Positions 1 to 9,149 of a DNA stretch of 64,000 bases are shown piece after piece. The position numbers and the translations under genes were made by a program. Numbering within the stretch: position 1 is the first letter of the stretch; the number at the start of each line of letters is the position of its first letter. Below the pieces are notes generated by a model that was not told the origin of the DNA, made no database searches, and saw nothing but the letters and a program-made list of their open reading frames with translations. Source of the DNA: Deinococcus aestuarii (GTDB taxonomy: Bacteria; Deinococcota; Deinococci; Deinococcales; Deinococcaceae); assembly GCF_018863415.1 (NCBI RefSeq), contig NZ_JAHKSN010000014.1, positions 1-64,000 of the forward strand. Reading direction: 5' to 3'.

Positions 1-63
1 GGTGCGAGCGAGCTGGACCGCATCTCGCTTGAACTCGGCGCTGTGGATTCGGCGATTGATCAT
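1..63 (-). mobile_element. 5' end of an IS3-type transposase gene (OrfA), cut by the window edge
   Basis: Reading leftward from an ATG at 63, the first 21 codons give MINRRIHSAEFKRDAVQLAR and one more residue. This is the typical N-terminus of the helix-turn-helix OrfA proteins of IS3-type elements, which have an H-x-x-E-F-K-R-x-A-V pattern. A strong Shine-Dalgarno AGGAGG lies at 71-76, seven bases before the ATG. The rest of the element is outside the window, so its integrity cannot be judged. It sits only 49 bases beyond the end of rhaS and points away from it, so the element abuts the rhamnose operon's 3' end. Confidence 0.75.
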
Positions 64-112
64 GATGGTGCCTCCTATCTTCGAGGCTTATCTCCATCTA
101 CGCCAGATCGGG

Positions 113-1111
113 TCACCCGCAGTTGCTCTTGTCGAAGGTGAAGGGCGGGCCCAGGATCACCTCGCCCTGCTTGCCCACCGTGCGCCGCCCGAGCTTGCCC
201 GCCGCGAAGGACTCGCCCTCCTTGCCCGTGATCTGGTTCGAGGCGAGCGCCGCCGCCGCGTACACCGCGAGGTAGCCCACGTCGGCGGGGTTCCACAGTT
301 GGAAGGCCTGCACGGTGCCGTCCTTGACGAAGGCCCGCATCTGGTTCGGCGTGCCCAGCCCCGTCAGGACGACCTTGCCCTTGCTCGGGCTGGTGGACAG
401 GTACCGCGCCCCCGCCGAGATGCCCACCGTGGTCGGCGAGATCACGCCCCGCAGGTTGGGGTACGCCTGAATCAACCCCTGCATCTCGGTGAAGGACTTC
501 TGGTCGTCGTCGTTGCCGTAGGCGATCTTGACGAGTTTCATGTCCTTGTACTGGGGCTTCTTGAGTTCCTCCTGCATGTAGCGAATCCAGGTGTTCTGGT
601 TCGTCGCGTTCGGCGTGGCCGAGAGGATGGCGATGTCGCCCTTGTAATTGATCAGCTTGCCGAGCAGTTGCACCTGCGCCCGCCCGATTCCCTCGGAGTT
701 CGCCTGGTTGATGAAGAGGGTGCGGCCCGCGGGCGCGGTGTCCGAATCCATCGTGACGATCTTCATGCCCTGCTGCTTGGCGCGGTTGAGGTAGGGCAAG
801 AGGGCATTGGCGTCGTTCGCCGCGAGCACGAGCACGTCCTGGCGCTGGGCGATGGCCGTGTTGATGTAACTCACCTGGCTGCTCGCCCCCGCGTCCGAGG
901 GCCCGACCACCTTGGCGTCCGCCGCGATCTCCTTCGCCGCCGCGAGGCCGCCGCCCGTCTGGATCACGTTGTAGGGGTTGTTGACGTTCTTGGGCAGCAG
1001 CGTGATCTTCAGGCCCTTTTTCAGGGCCGGGGTCTGCGTCTGAGCCAGGGCCAGGGCCCCGAGCCCCAGCGTGACCGAGAGGGCGGAGAACATGAGCGCG
1101 CGGTGCTTCAT
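113..1111 (-). CDS. rhaS: Rhamnose ABC transporter, substrate-binding protein
   Basis: A 332-residue periplasmic sugar-binding protein of the ribose/autoinducer-2 type (Peripla_BP_4). It has a cleavable signal peptide ending in LALAQ near residue 24, then a mature N-terminus that starts the first beta strand (LKITLLPKNVNNPYN). It ends in KSNCG. Within a complete rhaMTPQS set it should bind L-rhamnose and deliver it to RhaP/RhaQ. The ATG at 1111 has a good GGAGG about 5 bases upstream. The gene is last in the operon, 84 bases after rhaQ. No convincing terminator was seen before the transposase start at the window edge. Confidence 0.85.
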   Translation of the reverse strand: MKHRALMFSALSVTLGLGALALAQTQTPALKKGLKITLLPKNVNNPYNVIQTGGGLAAAKEIAADAKVVGPSDAGASSQVSYINTAIAQRQDVLVLAANDANALLPYLNRAKQQGMKIVTMDSDTAPAGRTLFINQANSEGIGRAQVQLLGKLINYKGDIAILSATPNATNQNTWIRYMQEELKKPQYKDMKLVKIAYGNDDDQKSFTEMQGLIQAYPNLRGVISPTTVGISAGARYLSTSPSKGKVVLTGLGTPNQMRAFVKDGTVQAFQLWNPADVGYLAVYAAAALASNQITGKEGESFAAGKLGRRTVGKQGEVILGPPFTFDKSNCG

Positions 1112-1158
1112 AGAGAACCTCCAAGGGCGAGTGAGGTGAGATGAAGAGGGCTGTTTCT

Positions 1159-1186
1159 GGCTGACGGCTGATTGCTGAAGGCTGAC
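1159..1186. repeat. Four tandem copies of a degenerate GGCTGAC heptamer
   Basis: Between rhaQ and rhaS the plus strand reads GGCTGAC, GGCTGAT, TGCTGAA, GGCTGAC in direct succession. It is too short and imperfect to be coding. It may be a slippage-prone spacer repeat or a weak mRNA structure element that adjusts rhaS expression relative to the permease genes. No function is claimed. Confidence 0.6.
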
Positions 1187-1195
1187 CGCTCCGAG

Positions 1196-2164
1196 CTACC
1201 CCACGGCTTCCCTCCCCCGCCGCCGTGCCCGAACGCGGGCGAGGAGGTTGGGCACGAGGACCGAGCCGATCAGCAGCAGGCCCGTCACGATGGTCAGAAT
1301 CTCGCCCGGCACGTCCACGATGGTCAGCGCCCCGTTGATGATCCCGATCAGGAAGACGGCGGCGACCGCGCCCACCACGCTCCCGCGCCCGCCGAAGATG
1401 CTCACCCCGCCGAGGAGCACCGCCGCGATCACCCCGAGTTCGAGCCCCACCCCGTTGTCCGCCCGCGCGCTGGAGAAGCGGAAGGTGTACACCACCCCCG
1501 CCAGCGCCGCCATCAGCCCCGAGCCCACGAAGAGGATGAGCTTGACCCGCTCGACCCGCAGCCCCGCGAACCGGGCCGCGACCTCGTTCGCCCCGATGGC
1601 ATAGAGGCTGCGCCCGAAGGCCGTGGCGTGCAGCACCAGGGCCGTGATCACCGCCAGCACGGCGAAGAGCGCGATGGGAATCGGGATCATCGTGCCCGGC
1701 ACCGTCCCGAAACCCAGGTTGGTGTATGCGGGCGGAAAGTCGGCCACCGCGCGGTCCCCCAGCAGCGCGTACGCCAGCCCCCGGTACAGCGCCAGCGTGC
1801 CGATGGTCACCGCCAGCGACGGCAGCCCCAGCCGGGTGACGAGCAGCCCGTTGAAGAGTCCGGCGAGCCCGCCCGCCCCGAGGGTGAGCAGGATCGCCAG
1901 CGGCATGGGCACCCGGGCCGCCCACAGCACGCCGAGCAGGGCGCTGCACATCCCCAGGATGCTCGCCACCGACAGGTCGATCTCCGCCACGATGATCAGC
2001 AGCGTCATCGTGAGGACCATCAGGGCGATCTCGCTGAAGTTGGCCGTCAGGAAGGACAGGTTGGAGGCCGTCAGGAAGTCCGGCGACAGCAGCGCCCCCA
2101 CGAGCAGCGCGACCACGACGAGCCCGAGGATGGTGGCCTCCCACCCGAGCCGCAGACGCCTCAC
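1196..2164 (-). CDS. rhaQ: Rhamnose ABC transporter, second permease
   Basis: A 322-residue polytopic membrane protein of the BPD_transp_2 family (RbsC/LsrC/RhaP/RhaQ-like). It has about 8-10 hydrophobic segments and the family hallmarks IVAEIDLSVASILG in the first third and GGVSIFGGRG in the last third, which precedes the ATPase contact region. The GTG start at 2164 overlaps the stop of the upstream permease by four bases (GTGA), which implies coupled translation. The symbols P and Q follow the gene order in Rhizobium leguminosarum (T-P-Q) and could be swapped. It should form the channel heterodimer with the neighbouring permease. Confidence 0.83.
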   Translation of the reverse strand: MRRLRLGWEATILGLVVVALLVGALLSPDFLTASNLSFLTANFSEIALMVLTMTLLIIVAEIDLSVASILGMCSALLGVLWAARVPMPLAILLTLGAGGLAGLFNGLLVTRLGLPSLAVTIGTLALYRGLAYALLGDRAVADFPPAYTNLGFGTVPGTMIPIPIALFAVLAVITALVLHATAFGRSLYAIGANEVAARFAGLRVERVKLILFVGSGLMAALAGVVYTFRFSSARADNGVGLELGVIAAVLLGGVSIFGGRGSVVGAVAAVFLIGIINGALTIVDVPGEILTIVTGLLLIGSVLVPNLLARVRARRRGREAVG

Positions 2165-3231
2165 GCCGGGCCTCCCGTCTGGGTCGTTCCAGCCTGGGGC
2201 GTGTGGTGCTGCCCCTCGATCTGGAGCCGCTGGGCGGTGCGCCGCGACACGATGATGTCCACCGAGATGGCGAGCAGGAGCAGCGCCCCCTGGATCGCCT
2301 GCTGGTAGAAGGCGGGCGCCCGCAGCGTCACGAGCGCGCTCCCGATCACGCCGAGCAGGAGCGCCCCGATCCCCGCCCCCGCCACCGTCCCCACCCCGCC
2401 GCCTATGCTCACCCCGCCCACGACCGCCGCCGCGATGACCTGAAGTTCCAGGCCCGTCCCGGCGGTCGCGTCCACCGTCCCGTAGCGCGCGAGGTACAGC
2501 ACCCCCGCCAGCCCCGCGATGGCCCCGCTGATCACGAACCCGGTGAGGGTCCGCCGGGTCACGTCGATCCCCGCGAGGACCGCCGCGTCCGTGTTCGAGC
2601 CGACCGCGTAATATTCCCGCCCGCCCCGGTACGACCCCAGGTAGACGCCGAACGCGACCATGATGGCGAGCACGAGGAGGACGAGGTTGGGGATGCCGAG
2701 CACGCTCCCCGTCCCGAACCCCAGGAAGGCGGCGGGGAGGTTGGAGGCATTGACCTGCCCCCCGCTCACGACCGCGTACGTCACCCCCCGGAACACGTAC
2801 AGGGTGCCCAGCGTGGCGACGAGCGCCGGGACCCGCCCGTACGCGACGAGCAGGCCGTTGACCACCCCGAGCCCGGCCCCGAGGAGCAGGCCGAACAGCA
2901 GCGCGACGGGCACCGGCAGCCCCGGCACGGCGATGAAGAGCGAGCCCGTCAGGAAGGCGGTCAGGCCCACGACGCTGCTCACGCTGAGGTCCACGTGGCG
3001 CATCAGGAGCACGACCGTCTGCCCCACCACCAGCAGGCCGATCACCGAGACGTTCAGCAGCAGGTCGCGGACGCTGCCCACCCCCAGGAAGCGGGGATTG
3101 ACCGCCGCCGTCCCCAGCGTGATCAGCAGCAGCAGCAGGGCGAGGGTGAACTCGCGGGCCCGCAGCACTCGGGTCAGGATGCCCGGGCGGGGCGGCCCCG
3201 CCAGCACGTCGGGTCCGGTCTGGCTCGTCAT
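2161..3231 (-). CDS. rhaP: Rhamnose ABC transporter, first permease
   Basis: A 356-residue permease of the same BPD_transp_2 family as its downstream neighbour. It has a cytoplasmic N-terminus of about 28 residues, then the [16 protein letters not shown] motif near residue 80 and the [16 protein letters not shown] motif near residue 270. A C-terminal tail rich in Q, T and G follows the last membrane helix. The ATG at 3231 overlaps the stop of rhaT by four bases (ATGA), and its own stop overlaps the rhaQ start, so T, P and Q form one translationally coupled block. The two permeases probably pair in the inner membrane. Confidence 0.83.
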   Translation of the reverse strand: MTSQTGPDVLAGPPRPGILTRVLRAREFTLALLLLLITLGTAAVNPRFLGVGSVRDLLLNVSVIGLLVVGQTVVLLMRHVDLSVSSVVGLTAFLTGSLFIAVPGLPVPVALLFGLLLGAGLGVVNGLLVAYGRVPALVATLGTLYVFRGVTYAVVSGGQVNASNLPAAFLGFGTGSVLGIPNLVLLVLAIMVAFGVYLGSYRGGREYYAVGSNTDAAVLAGIDVTRRTLTGFVISGAIAGLAGVLYLARYGTVDATAGTGLELQVIAAAVVGGVSIGGGVGTVAGAGIGALLLGVIGSALVTLRAPAFYQQAIQGALLLLAISVDIIVSRRTAQRLQIEGQHHTPQAGTTQTGGPA

Positions 3232-4754
3232 GCGGCACCCTCCACGGCGGCGCGTTGTCCGGTCGCCAGGGACATCACGCTCTCCTCGCTGCCCTGCTCG
3301 CGGGCGAGTTCGCCGACCAATCGGCCCTCGCGCATCACGAGGATGCGGTCGGCCATGCCGAGCACCTCCGGCAGGTCGCTGGAGATCATCAGCACGGCCA
3401 GCCCGCCGCCCGCCAGCTCGGCCAGGGTGCGGTGGACCTCCGCCTTGGCCCCCACGTCGATGCCGCGCGTGGGCTCGTCCACGATCAGGACGCTGGGGCC
3501 CGTCGCCAGCCACTTCGCCAGCACCACCTTCTGCTGGTTGCCGCCCGACAGGGTGCTCACCGCGTCGTGGAGGCCGTGCGCCTTGAGCCGGAGCCTGGAG
3601 GTCCAGCTCCGGGCATTCTCCTCCTCGGCGCCCCGGTCCATGAAGGGGCCGCGCCGCAGCCGGTTCAGGACGGCGAGGTTCGCGTTGCGCTCGATGGAGA
3701 GGTCCATCACCAGCCCCTGCTGGCGGCGGTCCTCCGGCACGAGGCCGACCCCCGCGCGCATGGCCGCCCGGGGACTCAGCGGCGGGACGACGTGCCCGTT
3801 CACCCGCACCTCGCCCCCCCCGCGCGGGTCGATGCCGAAGATGGCCCGCGCGACCTCGCTGCGGCCCGCTCCGACGAGCCCCGCGAGCCCGACGATCTCG
3901 CCGCGCCGCACCGTGAGGCTCACGTCCCGGAAGACGCCCGGCTGCGTCAGTCCCCGCACGTCGAGCACGACCTCCCCGGCGTGCGCCTCGCCGCGCGGGT
4001 AGAGCTCGCCCAGCTCCCGGCCCACCATCTGCCGCACCACCCGGTCGGGCGTGTAGTCCGAGGTGGGTCCGGCGCTGACCCAGGTGCCGTCCCGCAGGAC
4101 CGTCACCCGCTGGCACTGGGCGAAGACCTCCTCCAGCCGGTGCGTGATGAAGAGAACGGCCGCCCCGCGCGCCCGCAGCGACCGCACCACCCGGAAGAGC
4201 CGGGCCGTCTCCTGGAGGGTCAGCGCCGCCGTGGGCTCGTCCATGATCAGGACGCGGGCGCTCAGCGACAGCGCCTTGGCGATCTCCACGATCTGCTGGT
4301 CGGCGATGCTCAGGCCGCGCACGACGCGGGTGGGGTCGAGCGCCACCCCCAGGTCCCCCAGGATGGTGGTGACGCGGGTGTTCATCGCCGCCGCGTCGAT
4401 GCGCCCGCCCCGCCCGAGCGGCTGGCGGCCCATCAGCACGTTCTCCGCCACCGTCAGGTCGGGAAAGAGGGTCGGCTCCTGGTAGATGACCGCCACCCCC
4501 GCGTCCCGCGCCTCGGCGGGGTGCCGGAAGTGGCGCTCCCGCCCGCCCACGGTGAGGACCCCGCCGTCCGGGCTGTGGACACCCGCCAGGATCTTGACGA
4601 GGGTGCTCTTGCCCGCCCCGTTCTCCCCGAGGAGGGCGTGCGCCTCGCCGGGGTAGAGTTCGAGGCTCACGTCCACGAGCGCCCGGACGGGCCCGAACGC
4701 TTTGCTCGCGTGGCGGAGGGTCAGCATCGGCGCGGGGTCGGCGGGGCTAGTCAA
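3228..4754 (-). CDS. rhaT: Rhamnose ABC transporter, tandem ATP-binding protein
   Basis: A 508-residue fused ABC ATPase of the RbsA/MglA type that powers sugar uptake. The first domain has Walker [10 protein letters not shown] near residue 43 and Walker [13 protein letters not shown]. The second has the altered P-loop GLVGAGRSE typical of this family, a canonical LSGGNQQKV signature and Walker [16 protein letters not shown] place the start at a TTG at 4754 because GGAGGTG lies seven bases before it. The first ATG, at 4727, lacks a ribosome site. The start overlaps the end of rhaM by eight bases. Confidence 0.86.
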   Translation of the reverse strand: MTSPADPAPMLTLRHASKAFGPVRALVDVSLELYPGEAHALLGENGAGKSTLVKILAGVHSPDGGVLTVGGRERHFRHPAEARDAGVAVIYQEPTLFPDLTVAENVLMGRQPLGRGGRIDAAAMNTRVTTILGDLGVALDPTRVVRGLSIADQQIVEIAKALSLSARVLIMDEPTAALTLQETARLFRVVRSLRARGAAVLFITHRLEEVFAQCQRVTVLRDGTWVSAGPTSDYTPDRVVRQMVGRELGELYPRGEAHAGEVVLDVRGLTQPGVFRDVSLTVRRGEIVGLAGLVGAGRSEVARAIFGIDPRGGGEVRVNGHVVPPLSPRAAMRAGVGLVPEDRRQQGLVMDLSIERNANLAVLNRLRRGPFMDRGAEEENARSWTSRLRLKAHGLHDAVSTLSGGNQQKVVLAKWLATGPSVLIVDEPTRGIDVGAKAEVHRTLAELAGGGLAVLMISSDLPEVLGMADRILVMREGRLVGELAREQGSEESVMSLATGQRAAVEGAA

Positions 4755-5085
4755 GGTGAAACACCTCCTCCAGCCGCAAGAAGCCCTGGTCGGGCGTGCC
4801 CTGAAGCTCCGCGAAGAAGGGGGCCATCTCCGATTGCCAGCGGGCGTTGACCTCGCGGGCGGCCATCCCGGCCCGCGCCCGGTCCAGGCTGGGGGTCTCG
4901 AAGTAGCCGATCAGGAGGCCGTCCCCGCGCAGGAAGAGCGAGTAGTTGTGCCACCCCGTCTCGCGCAGGGCGCACAGCATCTCCGGCCACACGGCGGCGT
5001 GCCGGGCCCGGTACTCGCCCAACCGCTCGGGCCGGACCTGGAGCTGGAAGCAGACGCGCTGACGGGGGGCGGAGGTCTCGGGCAT
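4747..5085 (-). CDS. rhaM: L-rhamnose mutarotase
   Basis: A 112-residue dimeric alpha-beta barrel protein of the RhaM/RhaU family (E. coli RhaM is 104 residues). It interconverts alpha and beta L-rhamnose for the isomerase. Visible hallmarks are the N-terminal strand [43 protein letters not shown] and the C-terminal [10 protein letters not shown]. The frame stays open upstream, but the ATG at 5085 is chosen because GGAGA lies about five bases before it and the conserved strand begins nine residues later. It is the first gene of the minus-strand transport operon. In Rhizobium the homologue is called rhaU. Confidence 0.85.
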   Translation of the reverse strand: MPETSAPRQRVCFQLQVRPERLGEYRARHAAVWPEMLCALRETGWHNYSLFLRGDGLLIGYFETPSLDRARAGMAAREVNARWQSEMAPFFAELQGTPDQGFLRLEEVFHLD

Positions 5086-5181
5086 GGGTCTCCAGACAGG
5101 GGGGCGGCGCGGTGGGCGCGGGGCAGGCCGGGTCACCCCCGGGGGGTCACGGCGGCGGCTGGGTGGGGAACTCTGTGACCT

Positions 5182-5210
5182 ATCTAATACCGCGCGACAG
5201 GAATTTGCAA
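5182..5210 (-). promoter_or_regulatory. Candidate promoter of the rhaMTPQS operon
   Basis: On the minus strand TTGCAA (5205-5210) and TTAGAT (5182-5187) are separated by exactly 17 bases. They fit sigma-A -35 and -10 elements about 97 bases before rhaM. The region is the only AT-rich patch between the divergent rhaM and regulator genes. The -35 boxes of the two divergent promoters lie within five bases of each other, so one bound regulator could control both. Confidence 0.55.
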
Positions 5211-5214
5211 GCCC

Positions 5215-5245
5215 TTGTCAATCTGTGTTGGATTGATGTTAGATT
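5215..5245 (+). promoter_or_regulatory. Candidate leaderless promoter of the DeoR-type regulator
   Basis: TTGTCA (5215-5220) and TTAGAT (5239-5244, with TAGATT at 5240-5245) are 18 bases apart on the plus strand. The box ends only five bases before the ATG at 5251. This spacing would give a transcript that begins at or next to the start codon. That matches the common leaderless arrangement in Deinococcus and agrees with the absence of a Shine-Dalgarno sequence. Confidence 0.55.
5218..5236. promoter_or_regulatory. Inverted repeat, candidate operator for the DeoR-type regulator
   Basis: TCAATC, seven spacer bases, GATTGA is a perfect 6-bp inverted repeat. It overlaps the -35 and the spacer of the regulator's own promoter and lies just outside the divergent -35 of rhaMTPQS. 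A repressor bound here would block its own promoter and could reach the transport promoter. Assignment to this regulator is an inference from position. Confidence 0.45.
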
Positions 5246-5250
5246 CTCGT

Positions 5251-6042
5251 ATGACCAACACCGCCGCGCCCACCGGCAGCGAGCGCCAGCAGCTCATCTT
5301 GCGCCGGGCCCTGGCCGAGCGGGTGGTCCGCATCCGCGACGTGGCCGCCGAGCTGGGGGTCCACGAGATGACGGTCCGGCGCGACCTCGACGCCCTCGCC
5401 GAGCAGGGCCTGCTGGAGCGCATCCACGGCGGGGCCCGCGTGCTGGAAAAGACGAGCGAGGAACTTTCCCACCACCTGCGCGCCGCCAAGAACACCGGGG
5501 CCAAGGAGCAGATCGCCCGCGCCGCCCTGGGGTTCATTCAGGACGGCGAGGTGATCGGCCTCGACGCGAGCACGACGGCCCTCTCTCTGGCGCGCATCCT
5601 GCACGCCCGGCAGGTCACCGCCATCGTCACCAGCCTTGACGCGGCGAACACCCTGGCGGCGAACGGGGTGCCCTTCGCGCTCGTGGGCGGCAACTTCCAC
5701 GCGCCCGCGCGCTCGTTCGTCGGCGCCTTTTTCATGGACATGATGAGCCGCCTGCACCCCGACCGGGTGTTCTTCTCGGCCAAGGCGTACTCCCCCGCCC
5801 TCGGCTTCACCGACCCGCACCTGCCGGAGGTGGGCGCCAAGCAGGCGCTGATCCGCTCCGGGGGCACCGTCACCGCCCTGATCGACCACTCCAAGTTCGG
5901 GGGCCGGGCGCTCGCCACCATCGCCACCCTCGACCATGTGGATACCGTGATCACCGACCAGCCCCCGCCCGCCGAAACCCTCCAGGCCCTGCGCGAGGCG
6001 GACGTGGGGCTCATCGTCGCGGCCGGGAACGGGGGCACCTGA
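5251..6042 (+). CDS. DeoR-family transcriptional regulator of rhamnose genes
   Basis: A 263-residue DeoR/GlpR-type regulator. The N-terminal winged helix-turn-helix (residues about 10-65) contains DVAAELGVHEMTVRRDLDAL and the family signature ERIHGGARV. The C-terminal sugar-phosphate sensor domain has GLDASTTALSLARIL and the VTSLDAANTLA segment of the NagB-like fold. It is divergent from rhaM and resembles the arrangement of rhaR in Rhizobium, so it probably represses the transport operon in the absence of a rhamnose-derived phosphate. The ATG at 5251 is preferred over an in-frame TTG at 5215, which lies inside the promoter. Confidence 0.8.
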   Translation: MTNTAAPTGSERQQLILRRALAERVVRIRDVAAELGVHEMTVRRDLDALAEQGLLERIHGGARVLEKTSEELSHHLRAAKNTGAKEQIARAALGFIQDGEVIGLDASTTALSLARILHARQVTAIVTSLDAANTLAANGVPFALVGGNFHAPARSFVGAFFMDMMSRLHPDRVFFSAKAYSPALGFTDPHLPEVGAKQALIRSGGTVTALIDHSKFGGRALATIATLDHVDTVITDQPPPAETLQALREADVGLIVAAGNGGT

Positions 6043-6050
6043 GCCCCGAA

Positions 6051-6072
6051 CCTTTCGGAAACGCCCGAAGGG
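6051..6072. terminator. Possible stem-loop between convergent genes
   Basis: CCTTTCGG and CCGAAGGG can pair over eight bases, with one G-T wobble, around a six-base loop just after the regulator's stop codon. There is no U-run, so if it acts as a terminator it would be of the non-canonical, GC-only kind. It lies between the regulator and the convergent rhamnosidase gene. Confidence 0.3.
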
Positions 6073-6188
6073 GACGGGCGGCCCGGCGCCTCCTGGGCCT
6101 CCTCCCTCAGCCGCAGGCCCCCCGGGGCATGGTCCCGGGCGTCGAGCGTCTGCGCGCCGAGACTGGATCGGCGAGTGTCCCCGGGGGC

Positions 6189-9041
6189 TCAGGCCTGGAG
6201 GGCCCGCAGCGCCCCCTCCAGCTTGCGCAGCAGCTCCTCGCGGTGCGGGATACCCCACACGGCGGTGCGGAGGCTCGCCCCGGCGGTGCCCCCCTGCAAG
6301 GAGCGCCGGAACCCGTCGAGGTGGTCCGCCGAATGCTCCCGGACGAGGCCTGTGACGACCGCATACGCCTCCGGATGGCCGCTGAGGGTGTCGAAATCGC
6401 TGTCGAGCGTCACGGGGGGGCGGGCGGCGTTCGGGTTGGCGTACGGGGACGCCCAGCGGTGCTCGCCCGACCCGACCTCGTGCGTCCCGCCGCCCGGCAG
6501 GATCACCTCGGCGCGGGTGTTCGGCGGGACCACGATCCTCACCTCGATCTGCCCGTCCCGGATGACCCACGCCACGCTCGCTTCCCCGTAGGGGGTGACG
6601 TGCCGCGCCGAGGCGAAGGTGAGGCCCCCTCCCGGAATGGGCTGAATCGTCATCCGCCGGTAACCCGGTTCAGCAGGAGCGAGGCCCGCGACGGTGCGGT
6701 GCAGCCAGTCCGCCACCGCGCCGAGGGCGTAGTGGTTGAAGGAGGTCATCTCGCCGGGGTTGATCGAGCCATCGGGCAGCATCGAGTCCCAGCGTTCCCA
6801 GATCGTCGTCGCGCCCATCGTGACGGGGTAGAGCCAGGAAGGACACTCGCGCTGCATCAGCAGGCGGTAGGCCGCGTCCGTCTCGCCCACGTGGGTGAGC
6901 GCGTCGCAGATCAGCGGCGTGCCCGCGAAGCCGGTGGCGATGTGGTAGCCGTTCTCGCGCACCAGGGCGCGCAGCCTGCGCGCGGCGTGACCCCGCTGGC
7001 CCTCGTCCCGCAGCAATGCGAACTCCAGCGCGAGGGCGTAGGAGGTGCCCGAATCGCTCAGCACGCGCCCGCTGGGCGTCACGTACTCCCGCGCGAACGC
7101 CGCCCGCACCTCGTCCGCCAGGGCCAGGTACCTCTGTGCCGCCTCGTGGCGGCCAAGAACGCGGGCGGTGAGCCCCAGAACCTCCGCCGACCGGGCGAAG
7201 TACGCCGTGGCGACCACGCCGGGCAGGGTGCGCCCCGCCGCCGGGTTGGTGGGCGGCGCGGTGGGGTCGAGCCAGTCGCCGAACTGAAAGTCCTGATCCC
7301 ACAGCAGGGACTCGCCCGCCCGGCCCCGGATGTACTCCACCCACGCCCGCATACTGTCCCACTGCCGCTCCAGCACGTCCCGGTCCCCGTATCGCCCATA
7401 CAGCACCCAGGGCACGAGGGTCGCGGCGTCACCCCACACGGCGGCGGCGACGGTCGCGGGGGGCACCACCGGGATCACCGCCGGGACCGCCCCGTTCGGT
7501 TCCTGATCCGCCGCGAGGTCCCCCAGCCAGGAGGAGAGGAAGCCGTTGACGTCGTAGAGGAAGGAGGCGGTGGGCGCGAACACCTGAATATCCCCCGTCC
7601 ACCCCAGCCGCTCGTCGCGCTGCGGGCAGTCGCTCGGGATGTCGAGGAAGTTCCCCCGCATTCCCCACACCACGTTCTGATGCAGCTTGTTGACGAGGGG
7701 ATCGGAGCACTCGAACCAGCCGGTGCGCTCCAGGTCGGAATGGACGACGACCGCCTCCAGATCATCCAGGCCGGGTTTACCCGGCCAGCCCCCGACCTCG
7801 GCGTAGCGGAAGCCGTGGAAGGTGAATCTCGGCTCCCAGGTCTCCGGCGCTCCGCCTTTCAGGGTGTAGCGGTCGGTGGCCTGCGCGGTCCGGAGGGGAC
7901 GGGTGCCGAGTTCGCCGTGCTCCAGGACCTCGGCGTGACGGAGGGTGACGGTCTGGCCCGCCTCGCCCCGCACGGTGAGGCGGACCCAGCCGACGAGGTT
8001 CTGCCCGAAGTCCACCAGGGTCTTGCCGCTCGGAGAGGTCGTGATACCGACGGGCCTCAGCGTCTCGATCCTCCGCACGGGCGGCCCGTCGGGGGCGACG
8101 AGGGTGGCGAGGTCGCGTTCGATCCTCCGAACGGGCGTCCACCCGGAGTCGTCGAAGCCCGCGGTGGCCCAGCCGGTCACCTCCAGCCGCGCGTCGTACG
8201 TCTCCCCGTCGTACAGGTCGGCGGCGAGGATGGGGCCGGTCGAGGCCCGCCACGTCTCGTCCGTCACGACCCGCTCGACCGTGCCGTCGGTGTACGTGAT
8301 CTCCAGTTGCGCGAGCAGGGCGAGGTGCTCGCCGTAGAGGTTGCGCCTTCCTCCGCCAAAGCCCAGCTGCCCCCGGTACCACCCGTCCCCGAGCAGGGCG
8401 CCGAGGGCATTGCGCCCCCCATGCAGCAGGCCCGTCACGTCGAAGGTCTGGTAGCGGAGGCGGTGGTCGTAACTCGTCCAGCCGGGCGCGAGCACGTAAT
8501 CGCCGACCCGCTCGCCGTTGAGCTGCGCCTCGTACACGCCGAGGGCGGTGACGTACAGGCGGGCGGAGGCGACACCGGGGCGAACGTCGAACTCGCGGCG
8601 CAGGAGGGGGCTGGGCTGGGCCTGGCCGGTGTCCTCCTCCCAGTCGGGCGAGACGAACGCCGCGCTCCAGTCGTCCGGCGTCAGCAGCCCGACCTCGATG
8701 CCGAGGGGGTCACTCCAGCCGGAGGGGCCGCCCTCCTCGCCCCAGACCTGCACGCGCACCTGGACGCGCTCACGGGAGGTCAGGGGACGGAACGGCCAGG
8801 GCACGAACACGGACTCGCCCGACTCGACGCGCCCGGTCTCTCCCAGCAGGCGGCCGTCCGCGCCGAAGGCCTCGATGGCGTAGGCCCGCTGCCGCCAGTT
8901 CGGGAGGCCCGTCTCGGTGCGCCAGCTCAGGCGCGGGGCCGCCTCGCCGATGCCGAAGGCCTCGCGGTGGTGCTCGGCGCGCAGGTCGCGAATATGGAGG
9001 ACAGGGAGGGTGGGGGTCTCGGGATGGAGGTAAACGGTCAT
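6189..9041 (-). CDS. Alpha-L-rhamnosidase, glycoside hydrolase family 78
   Basis: A 950-residue GH78 enzyme that removes terminal alpha-L-rhamnose from pectic or flavonoid glycosides. The N-terminal beta domains include the APRLSWRT segment near residue 35 and LYVTALGVYEAQLNG near residue 165. The (alpha/alpha)6 catalytic domain shows the family signature SDCPQRDERLGWTGD, which carries the general acid, and later YQ-poor but conserved WERWDS and SFNHYALGAV segments. No signal peptide is evident, so it probably acts on imported oligosaccharides in the cytoplasm. The ATG at 9041 is chosen because GGAG lies about nine bases upstream. It follows an ABC importer gene set on the same strand. Confidence 0.88.
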   Translation of the reverse strand: MTVYLHPETPTLPVLHIRDLRAEHHREAFGIGEAAPRLSWRTETGLPNWRQRAYAIEAFGADGRLLGETGRVESGESVFVPWPFRPLTSRERVQVRVQVWGEEGGPSGWSDPLGIEVGLLTPDDWSAAFVSPDWEEDTGQAQPSPLLRREFDVRPGVASARLYVTALGVYEAQLNGERVGDYVLAPGWTSYDHRLRYQTFDVTGLLHGGRNALGALLGDGWYRGQLGFGGGRRNLYGEHLALLAQLEITYTDGTVERVVTDETWRASTGPILAADLYDGETYDARLEVTGWATAGFDDSGWTPVRRIERDLATLVAPDGPPVRRIETLRPVGITTSPSGKTLVDFGQNLVGWVRLTVRGEAGQTVTLRHAEVLEHGELGTRPLRTAQATDRYTLKGGAPETWEPRFTFHGFRYAEVGGWPGKPGLDDLEAVVVHSDLERTGWFECSDPLVNKLHQNVVWGMRGNFLDIPSDCPQRDERLGWTGDIQVFAPTASFLYDVNGFLSSWLGDLAADQEPNGAVPAVIPVVPPATVAAAVWGDAATLVPWVLYGRYGDRDVLERQWDSMRAWVEYIRGRAGESLLWDQDFQFGDWLDPTAPPTNPAAGRTLPGVVATAYFARSAEVLGLTARVLGRHEAAQRYLALADEVRAAFAREYVTPSGRVLSDSGTSYALALEFALLRDEGQRGHAARRLRALVRENGYHIATGFAGTPLICDALTHVGETDAAYRLLMQRECPSWLYPVTMGATTIWERWDSMLPDGSINPGEMTSFNHYALGAVADWLHRTVAGLAPAEPGYRRMTIQPIPGGGLTFASARHVTPYGEASVAWVIRDGQIEVRIVVPPNTRAEVILPGGGTHEVGSGEHRWASPYANPNAARPPVTLDSDFDTLSGHPEAYAVVTGLVREHSADHLDGFRRSLQGGTAGASLRTAVWGIPHREELLRKLEGALRALQA

Positions 9042-9149
9042 GGGGTGGACTCCACAGGTGGGTGGGAAGACGAAACGTGCGGGCAACGGTAAGGGGGCGT
9101 TGCCCGCACGCGCTTGGGGGTGAGGTCGTAGGGAGGGGCGGCGGTCGCG

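Noticed and set aside
75..2144. A 689-codon minus-strand open frame spanning rhaS and rhaQ
   Set aside because: It is out of frame with both genes and rich in Gly/Arg/Pro; the importer genes have family motifs, ribosome sites and overlaps.
6129..9092. A 987-codon open frame on the plus strand opposite the rhamnosidase
   Set aside because: Its amino-acid content (Arg, Gly, Pro, Ala, His) is that of a shadow of GC-rich coding DNA, it has no motif, and the minus strand encodes a full GH78 enzyme.
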